The notes under the pieces: generated by a model | Seen by the model: only the letters and a program-made list of their open reading frames with translations | The model's database searches: none | What the model was told of the DNA's origin: nothing | Translations under genes and position numbers: made by a program | NCBI RefSeq assembly: GCF_000372725.1 | Contig: NW_005195368.1 | Location: 303,910-367,909, forward strand | Reading direction: 5' to 3' | Source of the DNA: Emiliania huxleyi CCMP1516 | Lineage: Eukaryota; Haptophyta; Isochrysidales; Noelaerhabdaceae | Length of the DNA stretch: 64,000 nt | Shown here: positions 11,492 to 22,071 of the stretch, piece by piece | Numbering within the stretch: position 1 is the first letter of the stretch | Layout of the letters: every line of letters starts with the position of its first letter

Positions 11492-12670
11492 ATGTTTTCC
11501 TGGCGCATGTCCTCGATGATGATCTTGACACTGGTCCAGGCGACGCCATCCGATTTTGCGTCTGCGCGGCGCACAATTTTGTTTTCATCGCGCCCCGACA
11601 CCTCCCCGTCGCCTCCAAACGCGGTGTGTTTTACCGCGGGTCTTTGCGACTGTGGCAACCAGCAATGCAGCAACTTCTCGAAGCTGAACCCGGACTTCGT
11701 CTATGGGCAGATTCTCTCCGGGTCCGAGGTCATGTCCGGCCTTCCAGCTCTCGGACACGTCCCTCCTGAGCTGGTCAAGATTGATCGCACCGCTCCGGAG
11801 TTCGACGCAACGCTCAGGGCGGTGAGTGTGGATCCTAGTTTGGGCAGTGGGACCTTTGGCGACAAAGGCTACGCCAACCCCGGGCGCGGAGGGATCGGCA
11901 GTTTCGATATCTTCGAGGTGGGTTCTACCATCACGTTGTCGACACTCGGGACATTCTTTAATTCCTCCGGCTTTTGGGAGGTCGGTAACGGCGGCGCCAA
12001 GTACCAGCCGTGGTGGAGCCGGCCGGAAGACTCAAACGGTTTGACGATCGCTCAGAGCCAGGACCAGGTTAGTCAAACCTGTTTTGGCGTGAAACAGATC
12101 CTACAGTGCGAGTTCACAGCAGGTACCCGTATGATGGTCGGCATCGGGAACTGGCGAGCAACCAACAGCGCACCAGCCATGACGCCAGGCGGGGGTCTCG
12201 GTGTTTGTGACGCCACTGAGGCTGGTGGCGTCGCATACTCGAACCCTCAGAAAGTGGTGACGCCCAGTGTCTTCCAGTACCTCGTGCCCCTTGGCTTGGC
12301 CAAGGCTGATCAGTTTCCCAAACTGTGTGTGGATGCGGCTGGACGCCCCCTTCCAGACTCGAACTGCGCCACGGCGGAGGCGGCTGTCGAAGCAGCTCGC
12401 GATTCACCTGTCCACGCGAAAAACTGCTTCGTTTGCCCGGTCAACGAGTCCAACGTCTCTGCCTCTTTTGACGACCTTTCGCGCAGACTTGTGAGCAACG
12501 AATGCCGGATTTCCCCCTTTTACCCGAACGACCGAAATCTGCTTGGCGGATCCCTTGGCGACCCTGTCGATGGTGGCGAGCTGCGGACGACCACCATTCC
12601 CCGCGGGCCACAAGAGACAGCGCGATACACCAATGGCTTCTTCCATCCGCCAACAGCCATTGGTGTATAG
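11492..12670 (+). CDS. Intronless ORF of unknown family
   Basis: Open frame of about 392 codons from the ATG at 11492 to TAG at 12668-12670 (frame open back to 11237). Composition differs from its neighbours: fewer G/C third positions and no satellite-filled introns. Visible content: Cys-rich 'CFTAGLCDCGNQQCSNF', Gly-rich 'GTFGDKGYANPGRGGIG', 'GFWEVGNGG', and a Cys pair 'KNCFVCP'. No TM segment and no family I recognise. Because ...CCGCAG|GTG precedes the ATG, an upstream exon is possible. The different base usage may mean transfer or a mobile origin; inference only. Confidence 0.5.
   Translation: MFSWRMSSMMILTLVQATPSDFASARRTILFSSRPDTSPSPPNAVCFTAGLCDCGNQQCSNFSKLNPDFVYGQILSGSEVMSGLPALGHVPPELVKIDRTAPEFDATLRAVSVDPSLGSGTFGDKGYANPGRGGIGSFDIFEVGSTITLSTLGTFFNSSGFWEVGNGGAKYQPWWSRPEDSNGLTIAQSQDQVSQTCFGVKQILQCEFTAGTRMMVGIGNWRATNSAPAMTPGGGLGVCDATEAGGVAYSNPQKVVTPSVFQYLVPLGLAKADQFPKLCVDAAGRPLPDSNCATAEAAVEAARDSPVHAKNCFVCPVNESNVSASFDDLSRRLVSNECRISPFYPNDRNLLGGSLGDPVDGGELRTTTIPRGPQETARYTNGFFHPPTAIGV
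12625..12668 (+). other. Perfect 14-bp hairpin overlapping the stop codon
   Basis: ATACACCAATGGCT (12625-12638) and AGCCATTGGTGTAT (12655-12668) are exact reverse complements with a 16-nt loop. The hairpin covers the last codons and the T of the stop of the preceding ORF. It could be a transcript 3' structure or the end of a mobile element. Confidence 0.85.
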
Positions 12671-13471
12671 CTGCTACACGTTCGGCTAGTGCAGGAAAGG
12701 CGGCCGCGACGGCGCATCGCGCGTTACTCGAGTATGGTGAGGCGCGCATCGTGCATGGCCATCAAGGCTGGGGCGAGCTCGAAAGACCGGGGTTGAGGTG
12801 TTGTTGGGTTTCCGGCGTTACAAGGGCAGATGTTTCTCTGATGTGATATGATAAGCCGTATGATATTGTGTGTTTTCTTCCGGTGCCGCCGACTTTGGCG
12901 GCCGCGCGTTAGATATAATAGAGATTACGAATCGGTCGCGTGCACGTGGAAGCTGGACAAGGTCGTAGAGTATCCCCGTTTCATGGGCGGCGAGGCGCGG
13001 GACCGTCTGTCTCTGTGGCGAAAAGTCCGAAGCGAAGTGTGCTGGGTCGCGTCACTGTTCGTTCTGAGTGGTGAGTGGTATGTGCCAGTGGTATCCGCTT
13101 TTCCATTCGATAAAGCAACGATATACCACGCTGGCAAGGCACATAGATTTTCTTTGACGCCGCAGCGGGGAGAGAGGAGGTGCGCTCGTTGCAAGACGCA
13201 CAGCGGCGGAGCGGCGCGCACTGCACAAGTGGGCGCGCGGTCCTCACACGCACGCGGCGGCTGTGGGTTGAGAGAGTGAGAGAGGGGGTGAGTCGGCAAG
13301 ACAAAGAGCCAAGAGGCTGCGCGGCGCAAGCGTGCTTCGGCCCAACCGCCGCAGGGAACCGTGGCCGCCGCTCTGTGAAAGTGTTTCAAAGTCGCCCACG
13401 CAGCGGCTCTGTGCGGCGCGCGCAGTGGGGCGAGGGCACCCCGGCGGCGCCCGCAACCCCGCACGCGCGCC

Positions 13472-15984
13472 TCAGCGCTGCGGCGAGGCGGTGTTGCGCA
13501 GCTTGTGCAGGTCGATGCCTTGCAGCGGTGGGTCCGAGAGGTGTCGCTTGTGCGTCGGCGTCGGCGGCGGCCGCTCGCCGCCTGCGCCGCCGGCCATCCC
13601 AAACGCCGCTCCTGCGCCGCGCTGGATGGCGGCGGCGGCGCGCTGGCCGTTGAGGGTGAGCACGCCCCAGAAGATGAGCAGGAAGGCCATCTGGCGGAGC
13701 ATCGACATGCGCGGCTGCGCGGGCCACGACTCGTCGAGGACGACGGTGCCTGCGGCGAGATGGGGCGAGAGAGAGGGAGATGCGGGGGAGATGTGGGGGA
13801 GATGTGCGGTAGATGCGGGGGAGATGTGGGGNNNNNNNNNNNNNNNNNNNNNNNNNNNNNNNNNNNNNNNNNNNNNNNNNNNNNNNNNNNNNNNNNNNNN
13901 NNNNNNNNNNNNNNNNNNNNNNNNNNNNNNNCTGGTAGCCGCCGTTGGCGAAGATCGGGTGCGAGCCTGGCGGAGAGGGGGAGGGCACGAGACGGGGGAG
14001 GGGGAGGGGGGTGGGACGACGGCGTCGGGCGGCGCGGGCTCCTCCGCGGCGTCGCGGCCAAGGTGAGGCGATCTCGGCGCGATCTCGGCGCGATCTCGGC
14101 GCGATCTCGGCGCGATCTCGGCGCGATCTCGGCGCGATCTCGGCGCGATCTCGGCGCGATCTCGCGGGGCGCGAGCCGTTGAGGAGGATGCCGCAGACCA
14201 CGAAGGCGCCAGAGAGGAAGAGGTGCCACATGATGTTGACGCCGCTCACCTGGGACAGGAGGAGGGATAAGAAACAGATTACGCCCTTATGATGGCATTC
14301 GATGGAAGTGCATGCTTTCTCTTCAATGGGGAGGAGGGGGGGGGAGGGGGGGGGGAGGGGGAGTCTTCCACGAAACAGCGGTGAGGGCGGCGGTGAGGCG
14401 AGAGTGAGGGCGGAGGTGAGGGCGAGAGTGAGGGCGGAGGTGAGGTGAGGGTGGCGGTGAGGGCGGGGCGGTGAGGGCGGGGCGGTGAGGGCGAGGCCGC
14501 TTGCGCGCGCCTGCCGGCGCCACGAGGGCGACGTCGACTGCAGTCCGGTGGCGATGCAGGCGTTGCCAACCTGAGGGACGTGTCTCGGACATGTCTCGGA
14601 CGTGTCGTGGACCCGTCCCTCCCGATGCTGGCGTAGCCCAACCCCGATGCACATGCCCGCTTGCAGCCCGGCGAAGAGCTCGACTGCGGCGCGGTCGGGG
14701 CCTGCGCGAGAGGGAGGTCACGCGCACGACGTCAGGGCGGGGAGAGGGCAGCGTGCAGCGTGTGCTCGTGAGGACACGAGGGACGTCACATGCACGACGT
14801 CAGGGCGGGGAGAGGGCAGCGTGCAGCGTGTGCTCGTGCTCGTGGCATCGCAGGAATACGAGCGACAGGAGTACAGCTAGCACGGTCGAGTATACGGTCG
14901 AGTTCGGCGGAGGACGCGTCCCCCTCGAGCGCCAGTCGGGGGACAAGAGTGCAAGAGTACGCGCAGGCATGCCGCTTCTAGCGGTCCGGTGCTCGGCGTC
15001 GAGTGGCCGGAGAAGCGGCCGACGGCAGAGTACTGCCCGCGCTCGTCGGTCCAGACGCGGCCTAGCCACGGGCTAGGTAGCTGACGAGCCCGTCCCTCGG
15101 TCGATCTCGGGGAATCTCGAGGGAATCTCGAGGGAATCTCGAGGGACTAGCCCCAGGCAAGTAGCGGAGGAGTCCCATCACTCCGTTGGAGCGCTGCCCC
15201 CGCTCGTTGCTCCAGACGCGGCCACCCCGCAGTGCCAGGGCAACGCCTCGCTTGCCGAGGCTGGCTGCGGCCGATCTCGGGGAGTCTCGAGGCAGTCTCG
15301 AGGAAATGTCGGGGCGTCTCGAGGGAATCTCGAGGGCATCTGCGCCTCGCTTGGCGAGGCGGCCTCCGATCTCGGCGGCGGCGAGGAGCGGCAGCGCGAC
15401 GCAGACAGCGAGCCTGCGGGCGGGCAGGGGGGATGTGGGTCGGTGGGCGTGTCGGTGGACGTGTCGGTGGACGTGTCAGTGGACGTGTCCGTGGGCGGGG
15501 TGGGGTGTGGCCCGGGGGGGGGGGGGGGGTGGAAGGGGTGCGCGCCCGAGCTTGACTTGGATCCACCGCAGGTTGGTGTGGGTCCAGTCCCGAGGGACGA
15601 GCGTGACGGCGAGCAGCACGGTGCCGGCGAAGCAGAGCCCAATCGAGATCCACTCTCGCGCGCCTAGAGAGACCTCGCGGCGATCTCGCGGCGATCTCGC
15701 GGCGATCTCGCGGCGATCTCGCGGCGATCTCGCGGCGATCTCGCGCGCCGAGCTGCTCGTCGAGGTAGAGGTGCGAGTACAGGGCGAGCAAGACCAGCCT
15801 GTGGCGACGCGAGGGCAGGAGGGGCGGGGGGGAGGGGTGGGGCGGGGGGTTGGGGCGGGGGGTGGGGCGCGGGTTGGGGCTGGCGACCCGGGGGAGCCGC
15901 GGTGGCAACGGCGGTGGCGACGGCGACGGTGGCGACGGTGGCGACGGTGGCGACGGTGGCGACGGTGGCGACGGTGGCGGTGGT

Positions 15985-16022
<38 letters not shown>

Positions 16023-16745
16023 TGGTGGCGGTGATGGTGGTGGTGTGGCGGAGGCGGGGGTATGGCGGCGCGGGGCCAGGGTGCGGGGACTGGTGCGTGG
16101 TGTGTGGCTGTGTGTGGCGGAGGGGTGAGGCGGCGGGGGGAGGGAGGGGAGGGGGCCGCAGGCGGGTGCGGGGCGTGCGGCGGCGGGCGGCGCGAGGCGG
16201 GTGGCCCGCAGCCCGCACCCGTTGCAAAAGATGGGCTGCGCGATCGAGATGGGTAGGATGGTCAGCGCCGCGAGCCCAAAGACAGCGCCGCTGATGTCCA
16301 TCAGAAAGCCGATCCGCCAGGTGGGTGACTTTGCGTACTTTAGCAGCACGTCGCGCCGGAAGGACATCTCCGGCAGCGACTGCACCCCGATCTTCTGGAT
16401 CCCCTTGCCCAGCGACGACAGCTGCGACAGGAACGCAAACAGCGCGCCGTACGCCAGCGGCCACGAGATCTGGACGTACGCGTCGGTGAGGAGCATGGGC
16501 AGGGCGACCACCACGACGAGGCCGAAGAAGACGCCCGCCGCCAGCAGCGAGATGCGGAAGAGCAGCGACATGCCGCGGCAAGTGTACGAGGCCACGACGC
16601 GCTGCGGCGTGCGAGGGCCCTCCCCAATCTCGATGCGCTCGGCGCTGCTGCTGCTGGGCGTCGTCTTGACGCTGGGCGGGACAGAGGCGGAGTCCGAGTC
16701 CGTCACGGACGCCTCCTCCGTGGCTGGCTCCGTGGCTGGCTGCAT
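13472..16745 (-). CDS. NIPA/DMT-type (probable Mg2+) transporter, interrupted by gap
   Basis: Exons: 16745-16219, 15798-15749, 15663-15546, 15413-15346, 15246-15223, 15061-14993, 14701-14643, 14570-14511, 14249-14177, 13966 into the N gap, and 13749-13472. Phases agree through nine joins. Spliced protein shows successive TM segments: 'RISLLAAGVFFGLVVVVALP', 'GFLMDISGAVFGLAALTILP', 'GLVLLALYSHLYLDEQLG', 'GLCFAGTVLLAVTLVP', 'LAVCVALPLLAAAEIGG', 'LFAGLQAGMCIGVGNACIAT', 'MWHLFLSGAFVVCGILL' and 'AFLLIFWGVLTLNG'. The paired-helix layout and 'GLQAG...GNACIATGLQ' fit the NIPA/DUF803 branch; Mg2+ specificity is family inference. Most introns are GC-AG; 14571-14642 and 15799-16218 are GT-AG. Confidence 0.72.
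13832..13931. other. Assembly gap (100 N)
   Basis: Exactly 100 N inside the transporter gene, flanked on the left by GGGGGAGATGTG-type repeats, so an intron satellite probably broke the assembly. Confidence 0.99.
14724..14838. repeat. 47-bp direct repeat in transporter intron
   Basis: 14724-14770 and 14792-14838 are identical 47-bp copies separated by 21 bp, inside the intron modelled at 14702-14992. Confidence 0.85.
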
Positions 16746-17002
16746 GTGCGCACTGGTGGGAGGGCGGCGCCCTTGGCTTCAGCAAAAAGAATTCGCCACG
16801 ATCGAAAAACCTCCGAGAAACCCTTCGGGTCGCTCCTCATCGCAAACCCTGTCAGCAGAGTCTCCTACGGGAATGTACGTAAGAGCTACAACACTGAAAA
16901 AGAAAAAACTGCCTGCCCCACGCTGTGGACACCTCCCTGCCTGCCGACGCGACCTCTGTGCCGAGCTCTGTGCCGAGCCTCTGTGCCGAGCCTGCCGACG
17001 CG

Positions 17003-17602
17003 ATGCTGCTCCACCTCCCTCTCATCGTGGGCTGCGCGTGGACGCATCGCACGCTGCCGATTCGGACGCACGCCGTCTCACGGTCGGCCACCGCTGTCGC
17101 TGATGGTGCCTCCAATGCCGCAACCCGCGCCGCCGTTCGCATGGCTGCGACCACCTCCGACGCCATCATCCCCAAGTCAGTGCTCTTTGGCAACCCCGAA
17201 TACGCCTCTCCAATAATCAGCCCGGACGGGAAGCTGCTCGCCTACCTCCGACCCGACGAGGGCGTCCTCAATGTCTGGTGCCGCACCGTCGGCGCTTCGG
17301 ACGATCGCGTCATCACGAAAGACCGGTACCGCGGCATTCGGCAGGCCTTCTGGGCGGAGGACTCCAAGACGCTCCTCTACATGCAGGACGACGGCGGCGA
17401 CGAGAATTTTCATCTCTGGGGCATCGACGCGACGACGCCATCTTCCGCCGCGCGCGATCTGACCCCGTTTCCTGGCGCAAAGGCGCAGAACGTGGTGACG
17501 AATAAGAGGTTCCCGGATCAGCTCCTCGTCGGCATCAACAAGCGCGACCCGACTCAGTTTGACATGTACCGGTGCACGCTCGCGACCGGTGAACCCCTTT
17601 TG

Positions 17603-17636
<34 letters not shown>

Positions 17637-20355
17637 TGCCTCCCTCCCTCCCTCCCTCCCTCCCTGCCTGCCTCCCTGCCTGCCTCCCTGCCTGCCTCCC
17701 TGCCTGCCTCCCTGCCTGCCTCCCTGCCTGCCTCCCTGTCTGCCTGCCGGCGACCCTTCTCGCCCCTTCCAGGCGAGCTGACCCTCGACACGGAGAATCC
17801 CGGCGGCGTGCTCGGCTGGGGCACCGACGACGCGTCTTTCGACGTGCGGCTCACACACCTCTCTCTACGCCTGTCGTGCTTCTGTTCTAGGCACTGAGGA
17901 CGAGTCGTTCGAGGTCCGCGAGGCGATCGTGATGAACCCGGCCGACAGCTCGACGGCGGTTCCGCCTCTCCCGAGCTGACCCTGTTCACAGCTGGAGGTG
18001 TGAATAGGCGCTGTTCACAGCTCGACGGCGGTTCCGCCTCTCCCGAGCTGACCCGAGCTGACCCGAGCTGACCTCAGAGTAGGCCGACAGCTCGACGACG
18101 GTCCGTGTCCGCGACTCGGCGGGCGATGAGTGGCGCGACTTGGTCACGTTTCCGTACGGCGAGGAGGGCAACATGGTCGAGTTTGCGAGGGACGGCAAGT
18201 CCGTCCTCGCCCTCTCGACGCTCGGCCGCGAGACGCAGGCGCTGGTGCGACGATACCTCCCCAAATCTCCCCATATCTCCCCAAATCTCCCCCCGCGAGA
18301 CGCAGGCGCTGGTGCGGCTGGACGCGACGACGGGCGCGGAGCTCGAGACGATTGCCTACGACCCGAAAAGCAACACGGCGGGCATTCTTCTCGACGACGA
18401 CACCAAGGAGGTGCGCGGGGCGGGCCGAGAGTGCCCGAGAGCAGCCGAGAGGCGGCCGAGAGGCAGCCGAGATCAGCCGAGATCAGCCGAGATCAGCCGA
18501 GATCAGTCGAGATCAGTCGAGATCAGCCGAGATCAGCCGAGATCAGCCGAGATCAGTCGAGATCAGCCGAGATCAGCCGAGATCAGCCGAGATCAGCCGC
18601 ATCCTCTCCTCCACCAAGGAGGTGCGATGAGACGGACGATGAGACAAGCCTCCCCTCCCTCCGCCGCCTCCCTCTCCGCCTCTGCAAGGTGCGCGCCGTC
18701 TCCTTCAACTACGCGCGCACCGAGCGGCGCTTCTTCGACAAGGAGCTCGAGGCCGACTTCAGGGCGCTCGAGGCGGCGGCGCCCGGCGGTGCCGAGGTCA
18801 GCATCGCCTCGCGCACCCGTGACGAGCAGACCTGGCTCGTGGCGCCTAGAAGCGCAAGACCTCCCCGTCTCTCCCCCCCTCTCTCCCCATACCTGGCAGC
18901 ACAGAGGGGCCGAAGAGCCTAGAAGCGGAAGACGTATTCTTGCATGCCAACAGCGCCCGAGAGGACACGCTTCCGCTGTGTACTCACTGCATTCGCGCCC
19001 CTCGTACTCACGCGGTGCTCTGAGTACACGGCATGAGACCGTCCTCCCGCCCTGATGTTGGCGACCGCGTAGGATCGTCGCCTTCCGGCGCGACGACGGC
19101 CCGACCGAGTACGCGGTGTACGACAAGGAAGCGGGCGGCACGGTGTCGCCGCTCTTCGTGTCGCAGCCCGCGCTGCTCGAGTACAAGCTCGCTAAGATGG
19201 AGGACGTGCGCATCACCGCGCGCGACGGGCGCTCGAGCTCGTCTCGCCTGCCTCGAGAGGAGGCGAGGTTAGCCGAGATGACCCGAGATTTCCCGAGAGT
19301 AGGCTGGAGCTCGTGGCATACCTCACGCGCGCCGACAGCGACGCGCCGACGCCGCTCGTGCTGCTGGTCCACGGAGGGCCGTGGGCGCGGGATGGGTGGG
19401 GCTTCAACGCGATGGCGCAGTGGATGGCGAACCGCGGCTACGCGGTGCTGCAGGTCAACTACCGCGGATCGAGCGGCTACGGCAAGAGCTTTCTGCACAA
19501 GGGGGACAAGCAGTGGGGCGTCGGTTTGCTTAGTACCCGCGAAAGCGAGAGCCCCCCCCCCCCCGCCCCCCCCCCCGCCCCGATCCCCCCACCCCCTTGC
19601 CCCCCTCCCCGCGAGGGCCGGACTGAGGCGCCCGTGGGGGCCCCGCCATTCCCTCGCATAGGCGACATGCAGCACGACCTGTCCGACGCGGTGGCGTGGG
19701 CCGTCAGGGAGGGCATTGCGCGCGAGGACAGGGTTTGCATCTTCGGCGGCAGCTACGGCGGGTACGCCACCTTGGCCGGCATGACCTTCACCCCGGAGCT
19801 GTACGCGTGCGGCGTGGACATCGTCGGGCCGTCCAACATCAAGACGCTGCTCGACAGCATCCCGCCCTACTGGGGCCCGCTGCGCAACGACATGCTGCTC
19901 AAGGCGGGGGAGGGGAAAAAGAGAGGAGAGGAGGAGGAGGAGGACCCCCCCCCCCCACCCCACGCCCCCCCCCCCCTTTCCCAGATCGGCGACGTCGACA
20001 ACGACGCCGACTTCAACCAGAAGATCTCGCCGCTCTTCCACGTCGACAAGATCCGCGCGCCGCGCTCATCGGGCAGGGGGCGAACGACCCGCGCGTCAAG
20101 CAAGCGGAGGCCGACCAGATCGCCTTCTCGATGGCGGCGAAGCGGATCCCTGTCGAGTACGTGCTCTACCCGGACGAGGGGCACGGCTTCGCGCGCCCGG
20201 CCAACCGGATCGACTTCAACGGCCGGACGGAGGAGTTCCTTGCCAAGCACTTGGGCGGGCGCGCGGAGGCGTTCGAGCCGCCCGAGGGCGCGACGGCGAC
20301 CTTCCCGCTCGAGACGAGGTCTTTCGAGTACGAGCCGGCTCAAGTGGTCTACTGA
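17003..20355 (+). CDS. S9 family serine peptidase (prolyl-oligopeptidase-like)
   Basis: Ten exons: 17003-17588, 17773-17820, 17891-17940, 18083-18238, 18306-18410, 18689-18834, 19073-19228, 19303-19523, 19662-19903, 19985-20355. The leader '[14 protein letters not shown]' plus an Arg/Ala stretch looks like a signal/transit. The N-terminal beta-propeller begins '[20 protein letters not shown]'. The C-terminal alpha/beta-hydrolase has '[19 protein letters not shown]', nucleophile 'GGSYGG', acid 'GANDPRV' and His 'DEGHGF', so the triad is complete. It cleaves peptides; location is inferred. Introns are mostly GC-AG with exon echoes. Near 20071 one nucleotide is missing ('IRAP' then 'LIGQGAND' in the next frame), a real frameshift or a sequence error. 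Confidence 0.87.
17605..17750. repeat. (TGCC/TCCC)n intronic satellite
   Basis: TGCCTGCC and TGCCTCCC tandem units fill most of the GT-AG intron 17589-17772 of the peptidase gene. Confidence 0.9.
17982..18026 (+). repeat. Introner-like intronic element, copy 2
   Basis: About 39 of 45 positions match 1761-1805. It sits in the middle of the peptidase intron 17941-18082, between the echo and a GAGCTGACCC satellite, in the opposite orientation relative to transcription from copy 1. Confidence 0.72.
18938..19025 (+). repeat. Dispersed intronic repeat, copy 1
   Basis: Inside peptidase intron 18835-19072. Blocks ACGTATTCTTGCATGCCAAC and CCCCTCGTACTCACGCGGTG are recognisably the same as those at 59729-59833 in an intron of the large plastid-type gene. 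Confidence 0.65.
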
Positions 20356-20380
20356 GGTCTCGGCAGCGGCGCCGTCTCAT

Positions 20381-20762
20381 GTACCATGTGTAACGGCTCT
20401 ATATGCATGCGAAAATGTATGTGTTGCTGTTGGAGGCTTGAGCGAGGGTGACGGATGCTGACGAGGGCTCCTCTGTACGCGGCTTTTTCACGACGCGGCG
20501 GGAGCGGGGTCGGAGCGAGGCGCGTGCCGCGTGGGCCCGTCCTCGCCGTGCGTGTCCGTGTGGGTGCGTGGCCGGCGCCCCGGCCGCCGCGCGGGGCGCG
20601 CGTGTGGCCGGGGGGGTCGTTGTGCCGACGCGAGTCCCACTCCTCGCTGTCACTCGACACTCGTAATCGTACGCACGTAGTAAGACTCAAAACCAACCAC
20701 GCCCTCACATGCAACTGTAAACAAAACAATGTCGTCTCGCCCGCGGCGCCGGGCGGCGCCGG
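20381..20762 (+). repeat. Interspersed repeat, copy 1 (about 380 bp)
   Basis: From ATGTACCATGTGTAACGGC to the GGCGCCGG-rich end this segment is repeated, with small indels, at 26738-27165 in the same orientation. Shared blocks include GCATGCGAAAAT, TGTGTTGCTGTTGGAG, TCACGACGCGG and GTAAACAAAACAATGTCGTC. No coding domain seen. Its right end directly abuts the MITE that starts at 20775. Confidence 0.9.
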
Positions 20763-20774
20763 CCGGCGGCGCAC

Positions 20775-21152
20775 CCCAGTGCTTGCCATTTACTGGTAAA
20801 TGAGTGGTATTTACCACTTATTTGATTCTCCTGGGGAGTGGTATGGTATGAGCAGAGAGTGGTATGGTAAAATACGAAACTCCGTGGAATCATCATTTTT
20901 TCGAGCTCTGAGCCGAGTCTGAGGCTGGTTTGCCGCCAAATTCAGCAAAATCGGCAAAATACCCGGTATTTTGCGGGTATACCTGGAAAAACCCGGGTAT
21001 ACCTGGGAAATACCCGGTATTTTGCCGATTTCTCCGATTTCTGTCAGATTTTGCCTCAGAAGTCGTGGTAAATCTTACCACCGTTTGATTGTTTTGGCCG
21101 TAGAGTGTTTGATTGTTCTGGTGGGCTATACCAGTAAATGGCAAGCACTGGG
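20775..21152. mobile_element. MITE with 24-bp TIRs and 5-bp target duplication
   Basis: Perfect terminal inverted repeats at 20775-20798 and 21129-21152 (left end CCCAGTGCTTGCCATTTACT). CGCAC flanks both sides (20770-20774 and 21153-21157), a clean 5-bp target-site duplication. The 378-bp body is AT-rich in a GC-rich region and has an internal palindrome (AAATCGGCAAAATACC and its complement). No transposase frame, so it is non-autonomous. Confidence 0.93.
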
Positions 21153-21309
21153 CGCACCGCCGACGGGCGCCACCTACGACGCTCTACGTACGTACGGCTC
21201 TCTGGGCTTTGCACGCCGCTGCGGTCGGCCACAAAGAAGGTGAAAACCGCACCTCAGCCCTGCGTGCTCCCCTTGTGAGCGCTGCCACCGTCCCCTTGAT
21301 CTCCGCCAC

Positions 21310-22030
21310 CTAGTCGAGCGCGTCGCCGAGCAGCCCCTTTGCCACGCCAAAGTCGCGCAGCTGCTCCACGCCGCCGCTCGCCCGCACCTCGGCGGCGTGG
21401 TCCGCCACGCAGCGGCGGCACTGCGCGAGGAGCCGCCCGTCGCCCATCGTGTGCGCCGCCTCGAGCAGCGGCACGGCGCTCGCCGGCCCGACGCTCTCCT
21501 GCAGCGCCTGCGCGCAGAGCAGCTCGAGGCGCGGCACCTGGTACATCTGCGCCAGCTGCCGCAGGTCGAGCGCGCGCTGCGCTCTGCCGCCCCCCTCCTC
21601 GCCGAGGTCGAGCTGGTCGGTGCAGAGGTAGCGGACGAGGGCGGTGAAGGTGGCGAGATCGGGTTCGAGCACCGTGACCTCGGCGGCCGGGCGGCGTCGC
21701 GCTCCTTCATGCCGATGCCGAACATGGTCCGAAACTGGTCTGCTCGGACCGCACGCACCTTGCCGTCGGGAAGAGCGGGGTCGCCGCACACCTTTCCGAG
21801 GTCGGCCGCGAGGGTCGAGGGCGGCACCACAATCGGCGCGAAGGAGGGAGGCGGAGGAGGCGCCGAAACGTAGACCTGGCGGAGGGAGTCGTCCGTGCAA
21901 ACCAGAAGAACGCTGCCGATGGTGCTGATGGCGACGCCGAGTGGGTTGCGAAACTGCGCCGCGCCACCCACGCCATCAGAGAAGCCATAGGTGCTGCCCG
22001 CGAGCGTGGTCACAGCGCCAGTCGCCACCT
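21310..22030 (-). pseudogene. NHL-repeat/BTB-POZ protein, 3' part, frameshifted and interrupted
   Basis: From about 22030 the minus strand encodes an NHL-type unit ('GAVTTLAGSTYGFSDGVGG', 'AAQFRNPLGVAIS'), a Pro-rich linker, then BTB: 'VRAVRADQFRTMFGIGMKE' and, in the next frame, 'VTVLEPDLATFTALVRYLCT' and 'LAQMYQVPRLELLCAQAL', ending 'DFGVAKGLLGDALD'. The frame changes by one nucleotide near 21680-21700, between 'GMKERDA' and 'EVTVLEP'. Upstream, 22075 to about 23400 is opposite-strand polyketide synthase sequence, and another NHL unit resumes at about 23520-23400. Such proteins normally carry several NHL units plus a C-terminal BTB (ubiquitin-ligase adaptor). The gene looks broken unless the intervening DNA is a large intron or misassembly. 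Confidence 0.65.
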
Positions 22031-22071
22031 CCACCCGGCTCGCACGGCGGGCGGGGGGGGGAGGGGAGGGC

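Noticed and set aside
15850-16130. Gly/Asp-rich plus-strand frames (GDGGDGG repeats)
   Set aside because: They lie in the transporter's GT-AG intron 15799-16218 and reflect a GGTGGCGAC satellite.
15147-16745. Single continuous 532-codon minus-strand frame as one exon
   Set aside because: After the 'FCNG' block it runs through Pro-rich satellite translation; the phase-consistent spliced model restores TM segments instead.
17600-17860. Cys/Leu/Pro-repeat protein (CLPACLPA) in plus frame
   Set aside because: Translation of the TGCC satellite in the peptidase's first intron.
18411-18688. Pseudo-exon 'SSTKEVR' near 18600 as real coding sequence
   Set aside because: It is a middle copy of the exon edge followed by TGA; splicing from 18411 to 18688 keeps the conserved propeller frame.
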